Shown one piece after another: positions 6,988 through 10,457 of a stretch of 10,457 bases of DNA. Numbering within the stretch: the stretch's first letter is position 1; each line of letters starts with the position of its first letter. Origin of the DNA: Geminicoccaceae bacterium (GTDB taxonomy: Bacteria > Pseudomonadota > Alphaproteobacteria > Geminicoccales > Geminicoccaceae); NCBI GenBank assembly GCA_030824835.1, contig JAPJRA010000070.1:1-10457 (forward strand), in the 5' to 3' direction. Made by a program: the position numbers and the translations under genes. The notes under the pieces are model-generated. The model did not search any database. It saw only the letters and a list, made by a program, of their open reading frames with translations, and was not told the origin of the DNA.

Positions 6988-8103
6988 ATGCTGATCGGGG
7001 TGCCCAGGGAGATCAAGCCGCACGAGCACCGCGTAGGACTGGTGCCGTCGAGCGTGCGCGAGCTGGTGGCACATGGGCACCAGGTGGTGGTCGAGGCGAA
7101 CGCGGGCTCCGGCATCGGCATCGATGACGAGGCCTATCGCACCGCCGGCGCCAGCATCGTGCCGACGGCGGAGGAAATCTTCGCCCTGGCCGAGATGGTG
7201 GTGAAGGTGAAGGAGCCGGTGCCGGGCGAGTACCGGCTGGTCCGCGAGGAGCAGATCCTGTTCACCTACCTACATCTTGCCGCGGACCTGCCACAGACCG
7301 AGGCCCTGCTCACCTCCGGCTGCGTCGCCATCGCCTACGAGACCGTGACCGACAGCCGCGGCCGGCGACCTCGCTCATCGGCGTCAGCAGCGGCAGCCGG
7401 CCGGATGAGCGTCCAGGTGGGTGCGCATCTGCTGGAGAAGCTGCAGGGTGGTGCCGGAATCCTGCTGGGAGGGGTGCCCGGGGTACATGCGGCAAAAGTC
7501 GTGGTGGTCGGCGGCGGCGTGTCCGGCACCAACGCCATCCGCATGGCCATGGGCATGGAGGCTCAGGTCTACGTGATCGACAAGAGCCTGGACCGCCTCT
7601 ACGAGCTCGATTTCCAGTTCGGGCCGATGTTGAACACCATCTTCTCGACGGTGGCGGCGATCGAGCAGCACGTGACCACGGCCGATCTGGTGATCGGGGC
7701 GGTTCTGGTGCCGGGGGCGGTGGCACCGCGGGTGATCACCCGCGCCATGATGCGGCAGATGCGGCCGGGCTCGGTGTTCGTCGACATCGCCATCGACCAG
7801 GGCGGCTGCGCCGAGACCTCGCGCCCGACCACGCACGACAACCCGACCTATGTCGAGGAGGGCGTCGTGCACTACTGCGTCACCAACATGCCGGGGGCCG
7901 TGCCGCGCACCTCCACATTCGCGCTGAACAACGCGACCCTGCCGTTCGTCATGGCGCTCGCCGACAAGGGCTTCCGCAGGGCCATCCAGGACGATCCGCA
8001 TCTGGCGGACGGTGTCAACGTGCTGCACGGCAAGCTCACCAACGAGGCCGTGGCCAAGAGCCTGGGGCTCGCCTGGACGCCGTTGAGGCAGGCCCTCGCC
8101 TGA
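6988..8103 (+). CDS. ald: Alanine dehydrogenase with an internally inverted active-site segment
   Basis: The family enzyme reversibly deaminates L-alanine to pyruvate and ammonia with NAD+ in the cytoplasm. Length (371 residues) and layout match it throughout. Active-site residues fall at the numbers I recall for the Mycobacterium tuberculosis enzyme: Arg15, Lys75, Tyr94, His96, Asp270, Asn300 and Met301. The nucleotide-binding glycine motif GGGVSG is at 175-180. The start has AGAGGG 7 nt upstream. The exception is residues 127-136, which read RPRSSASAAA where relatives have LPLLTPMSEV; Met133 and Ser134 at the active site are therefore missing. The reverse complement of this stretch of DNA encodes the expected residues, and it is bounded by inverted repeats. 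As written the product is probably inactive; in the opposite orientation it would be a normal enzyme. Confidence 0.95.
   Translation: MLIGVPREIKPHEHRVGLVPSSVRELVAHGHQVVVEANAGSGIGIDDEAYRTAGASIVPTAEEIFALAEMVVKVKEPVPGEYRLVREEQILFTYLHLAADLPQTEALLTSGCVAIAYETVTDSRGRRPRSSASAAAAGRMSVQVGAHLLEKLQGGAGILLGGVPGVHAAKVVVVGGGVSGTNAIRMAMGMEAQVYVIDKSLDRLYELDFQFGPMLNTIFSTVAAIEQHVTTADLVIGAVLVPGAVAPRVITRAMMRQMRPGSVFVDIAIDQGGCAETSRPTTHDNPTYVEEGVVHYCVTNMPGAVPRTSTFALNNATLPFVMALADKGFRRAIQDDPHLADGVNVLHGKLTNEAVAKSLGLAWTPLRQALA
7359..7403. repeat. Inverted repeat pair bounding an inverted segment inside ald
   Basis: CGGCCGGC (7359-7366) and GCCGGCCG (7396-7403) are perfect 8-bp inverted repeats around a 29-bp core (7367-7395). 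Inverting the core keeps length and frame and changes only codons 127-136 of ald. In the inverted orientation codons 124-140 read RGRLPLLTPMSEVAGRM, the canonical family sequence. The arms could be sites for a recombinase or the base of a hairpin where a polymerase switches template. No recombinase gene lies in the window. Confidence 0.85.
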
Positions 8104-8231
8104 GCCACGTCGGCGGGCCAACGTGCAATTCCGATTGCCGTGCGGTTGATGCAGGTTCGCGATAAATGTTAAGTCATCGCGTGAGGCTCGGGCGATCGCC
8201 GCCTGGGCACGATTCGATTGACCTGCAACCC

Positions 8232-9452
8232 GTGAAGCGCAACGAACGCCTCGATCGTCTGGCCGAGTTTCCGTTCCGCCGTCTGGCGGCGCTGCTGGCG
8301 CGCGTTCCGGCTCCGGCCGGCCCGACCCTGGACCTGGCGCTGGGCGAGCCCAAGCATGCGCCACCGGCCCTGCTGGCCGAGACGGTGGCGGCCCACGCGC
8401 ATCAATGGAACCGCTACCCACCGGTCAACGGCACCGCCGAGTTCCGTGCCGCCGCTGCAGGCTGGCTGACGCGGCGGTTCGAGCTGCCGCCGGATGCGCT
8501 CGATCCGGACCGCCACGTGCTGCCGCTCGCCGGCACCAAGGAAGGCCTCTATCTGCTGCCGTCCGTGCTGGTGCCCGGCACCGGCTCGGCGTCCGTGCCG
8601 GCGGTGCTGATGCCGGACCCGGTCTATGCGGTCTATTACGGTGCGGCGGTCATGGCCGGCGCCGAGCCGGTGCTGCTCCCGGCCACCGCCGCCACCGGCT
8701 TCCTGCCCGACCTCGACGCCCTGGCACCGGCCCTGCTGGAACGGACGGCCCTGCTCTATCTTTGCTCGCCCGCGAACCCGCAGGGTGCCGTGGCCGACCT
8801 CGACTACCTGCAGCGGGCCGTGCGGCTCGCGCGGCGATACGGTTTCGTGCTGGCGGTCGACGAGTGCTACAGCGAGCTGTGGGACGTGGCACCGCCGCCG
8901 GGAGCCCTGAGCGCGGCGCTGGCCGACGGCGGCAGCCTCGACAACGTCGTCGTGTTCCATTCGCTGAGCAAACGCTCCAGTGCCGCCGGGTTGCGGTCCG
9001 GCTTCGTCGCCGGCGACCCTGCCGTGCTGGGACCGCTGCTGCGCCTGCGCGCCTACGCGGCTCCAGTGCAGCCCCTGCCGCTGCTGGCCGCGGCCACGGC
9101 GTTGTGGGGCGACGAGGCGCATGTGGAGGCGAACCGGGCGCTCTACCGCGCGAAGTTCGATCTGGCGCAGCGGCGGCTCGGCAATCGGTTCGGCTTCTAC
9201 CGACCGGCGGGCGGATTCTTTCTATGGCTCGACGTCGGCGACGGCGAGGTGGCGGCACGCCGCCTCTGGGCCGAGGCCGGCGTGCGGGTGCTGCCCGGCG
9301 GGTATTTGTCGATCGGCGAGGCCGGCGGCGGCAATGCCGGTACGCCCTATATCCGGGTGGCACTGGTCGACGAGATCACGACGGTCGACCGCGCGCTCGG
9401 GCGCCTGGCCGACCTGCTGGGCGAGTCCGGTTCGTTGGGGCCGGCGCCATGA
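8232..9452 (+). CDS. Class I/II PLP-dependent aminotransferase (DapC-like)
   Basis: This is a fold-type I aminotransferase that moves amino groups between amino and keto acids using pyridoxal phosphate. Starting at GTG 8232 gives 406 residues. The Schiff-base lysine is Lys247 in FHSLSKRSS; Asn182 (SPANPQG), Asp210 and Tyr213 (VDECYSE) and Arg255 (GLRSGF) complete the cofactor site, and Arg in PYIRVALV near the C-terminus should bind the substrate carboxylate. Relatives encoded near alphaproteobacterial ftsK are often named succinyldiaminopimelate transaminase, which would place it in lysine and peptidoglycan precursor synthesis; substrate is not proven here. The start is chosen because relatives begin around KRNERLDRLAEFPF. 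In-frame ATG 8166, with GCAGG 10 nt upstream, would add 22 residues unlike the family. It lies about 130 nt after ald and 24 nt before ftsK. Confidence 0.9.
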   Translation: MKRNERLDRLAEFPFRRLAALLARVPAPAGPTLDLALGEPKHAPPALLAETVAAHAHQWNRYPPVNGTAEFRAAAAGWLTRRFELPPDALDPDRHVLPLAGTKEGLYLLPSVLVPGTGSASVPAVLMPDPVYAVYYGAAVMAGAEPVLLPATAATGFLPDLDALAPALLERTALLYLCSPANPQGAVADLDYLQRAVRLARRYGFVLAVDECYSELWDVAPPPGALSAALADGGSLDNVVVFHSLSKRSSAAGLRSGFVAGDPAVLGPLLRLRAYAAPVQPLPLLAAATALWGDEAHVEANRALYRAKFDLAQRRLGNRFGFYRPAGGFFLWLDVGDGEVAARRLWAEAGVRVLPGGYLSIGEAGGGNAGTPYIRVALVDEITTVDRALGRLADLLGESGSLGPAP

Positions 9453-9476
9453 TGCTGCAAGCTTGGGGAGACGGGT

Positions 9477-10457
9477 ATGGCCGCTTCGACCGCTGACGCT
9501 TTCGGCGGCTCGCCGCTGTGGGCTCGGCTGCAGGGCAGCCTGCGCCGCCTCGGCGGGGTCGCGGCGGTGGTGGTGGCGGTGGCGCTGGCGGTGGCCCTGG
9601 TCGGCTTCGACTGGCGCGACCCGTCCCTCAACCAGGCCACCGCGCAGGCGGTCCACAATCCGGTCGGGCCCATGGGCGCCTACGCCGCGGACCTGCTCTA
9701 CCAGCTGTTCGGGTTTGCCGCCTGGGTGCCGGTGGTGGTGAGCCTGAGCTGGGGCGTGCGGCTGGTGGTGGGCAAGTCGCTGCGCTGGCCGTGGGTGCCG
9801 GTGCTGAGCCTGCCGCTGGCGATGCTCTGCGTGGCCGCGTTCCTCGCCACCCTGCCGCTGCTGCCGACGGCGAGCTGGCCGCTGCGGGTCGGCCTCGGCG
9901 GGGCCGTGGGCGACCTGCAATGGCGCTGGTTCGAGCCGCTGCTGGGGCAGCGCGGCTTTGCCGGCGCCAGCCTCGTGTTGGCGGTCCTGCTCGGCTTCAC
10001 CGCCCTGGGCATCCGCTGGGCGGAAGGGATCTGGGCCGCTGGGCGCCTGCTCGCCGGGTCGCTGTGGGTCGGCCGGCGGCTGGGCGACGCGGCCGGTGCT
10101 GCCACCGTCGGCTCCGGGCGGCTCGCCAAGCGGGGCTGGAGCGGCATCGAGCTGCCGCGCCTGCGTCGACCGGGCCAGCCTTCCGAGCCGGTCGATGTGC
10201 CGAGCGAGGCGGTGCGGCGGCCGGGACGGCGGCGGCCCGTGGTCGCGGCCGTGGACGAGGTCGACGAGGAGCCGCCGCCGCCGCGTGTCCGCCGGCCCCG
10301 CCTCACCGCCGTCGAGCCGGAGCCCGCGGCCGAGTCGGCACCGTCCCGTGCCCCGCTCGTCGCCCGGGCCGTGGCTCCGGAAGTGAAGCGCAAGCCCAGC
10401 CCGCCGCAGGAGCCGATGGCCAGCCTGGAGTCGGATTTCGAGCTGCCGCATCTGGAC
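9477..10457 (+). CDS. ftsK: DNA translocase FtsK, N-terminal part, cut by window edge
   Basis: FtsK couples chromosome segregation to division: its N-terminal membrane domain joins the divisome and its C-terminal motor pumps DNA. The 327 codons present hold the N-terminal domain with four predicted membrane segments (about 26-43, 72-97, 107-127, 162-179), then a long Pro/Arg/Glu/Ala-rich linker from about 190, ending near FELPHLD, the sequence type that precedes the motor region in alphaproteobacterial FtsK. The Walker motifs and gamma domain would lie beyond the edge. GGGGAG stands 6-7 nt before ATG 9477, and the gap from the aminotransferase stop is 24 nt, so the two may be co-transcribed. 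Confidence 0.93.
   Translation, partial: MAASTADAFGGSPLWARLQGSLRRLGGVAAVVVAVALAVALVGFDWRDPSLNQATAQAVHNPVGPMGAYAADLLYQLFGFAAWVPVVVSLSWGVRLVVGKSLRWPWVPVLSLPLAMLCVAAFLATLPLLPTASWPLRVGLGGAVGDLQWRWFEPLLGQRGFAGASLVLAVLLGFTALGIRWAEGIWAAGRLLAGSLWVGRRLGDAAGAATVGSGRLAKRGWSGIELPRLRRPGQPSEPVDVPSEAVRRPGRRRPVVAAVDEVDEEPPPPRVRRPRLTAVEPEPAAESAPSRAPLVARAVAPEVKRKPSPPQEPMASLESDFELPHLD

Noticed and set aside
7359..7403. Paired compensating frameshifts as the cause of the odd ald segment
   Set aside because: Neither of the other plus-strand frames gives the expected residues (one reads AAGDLAHRRQQ and then reaches a stop), whereas the reverse complement gives an exact match.
7310..7726. Minus-strand ORF inside ald that contains RLPLLTPMSEVAGR
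   Set aside because: Only the short inverted segment resembles a protein; the rest is an arginine/proline-rich shadow of ald. It is evidence for the inversion, not a gene.
8106..8125. CACGT / ACGTG inverted repeat after the ald stop as a terminator
   Set aside because: Only 5-bp arms with a 10-nt loop and no T-run; expected by chance.
8146..8174. Promoter for the aminotransferase in the ald-aminotransferase gap
   Set aside because: TTGATG has no convincing -10 at suitable spacing; the A/T-rich stretch at 8161-8173 alone is not enough.
7384..8421. 345-residue minus-strand ORF over ald and the aminotransferase start
   Set aside because: Low-complexity His/Arg/Gly-rich composition typical of antisense frames in GC-rich genes, with no recognisable domain.
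9222..10451. 409-residue minus-strand ORF over the aminotransferase end and ftsK
   Set aside because: Antisense shadow of two well-supported genes, with repetitive Gln/His/Arg/Pro composition.

Overview
The window is a GC-rich, densely coded chromosomal segment. The genes look alphaproteobacterial, perhaps Rhodospirillales-like: an aminotransferase sits directly before ftsK, and there is a Tat-targeted TAXI receptor. This assignment rests on gene content and my recollection of families, not on a search.

Layout. Positions 1-6880 lie on the minus strand and 6988-10457 on the plus strand, with a 107-bp divergent intergenic region between them. On the minus strand, reading right to left, five genes form one compact unit: two small secreted proteins of unknown function that share motifs (6880-6353 and 6356-5790), a TAXI-family periplasmic solute-binding protein (5782-4760), an ABC ATPase (4763-4080) and an ABC-2 type permease (4083-3271). 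Three of the four junctions are 4-bp start/stop overlaps (ATGA, GTGA, ATGA) and the fourth is a 7-nt gap, so co-transcription is likely. A secreted trypsin-like (V8-like) serine protease follows (3095-1935) with its own predicted sigma-70 promoter. A membrane sensor histidine kinase comes next and runs off the left edge (1760-1). On the plus strand are alanine dehydrogenase (6988-8103), a class I/II PLP aminotransferase (about 8232-9452) and the start of ftsK (9477 to the right edge).

Main finding. Inside the alanine dehydrogenase gene a short segment reads backwards. Codons 127-136 encode an Ala/Ser/Arg-rich stretch in place of the active-site segment containing Pro-Met-Ser-Glu. The reverse complement of exactly this segment restores the canonical sequence in frame. 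The segment (29-bp core, 7367-7395) is bounded by perfect 8-bp inverted repeats at 7359-7366 and 7396-7403. This is what an intragenic invertible switch would look like; a fixed inversion or an assembly artefact would look the same.

Second anomaly. The ABC ATPase has Walker A, signature, Walker B and D-loop motifs but lacks about 30-35 residues after the D-loop, including the switch histidine (H-loop). It is probably catalytically dead, or its sequence is incomplete. The operon also joins a TAXI receptor, normally a TRAP transporter part, to ABC-2 exporter genes, with no TRAP permease in view.

No tRNA, rRNA, CRISPR array or insertion sequence was seen. No gene-free stretch exceeds 300 bases.
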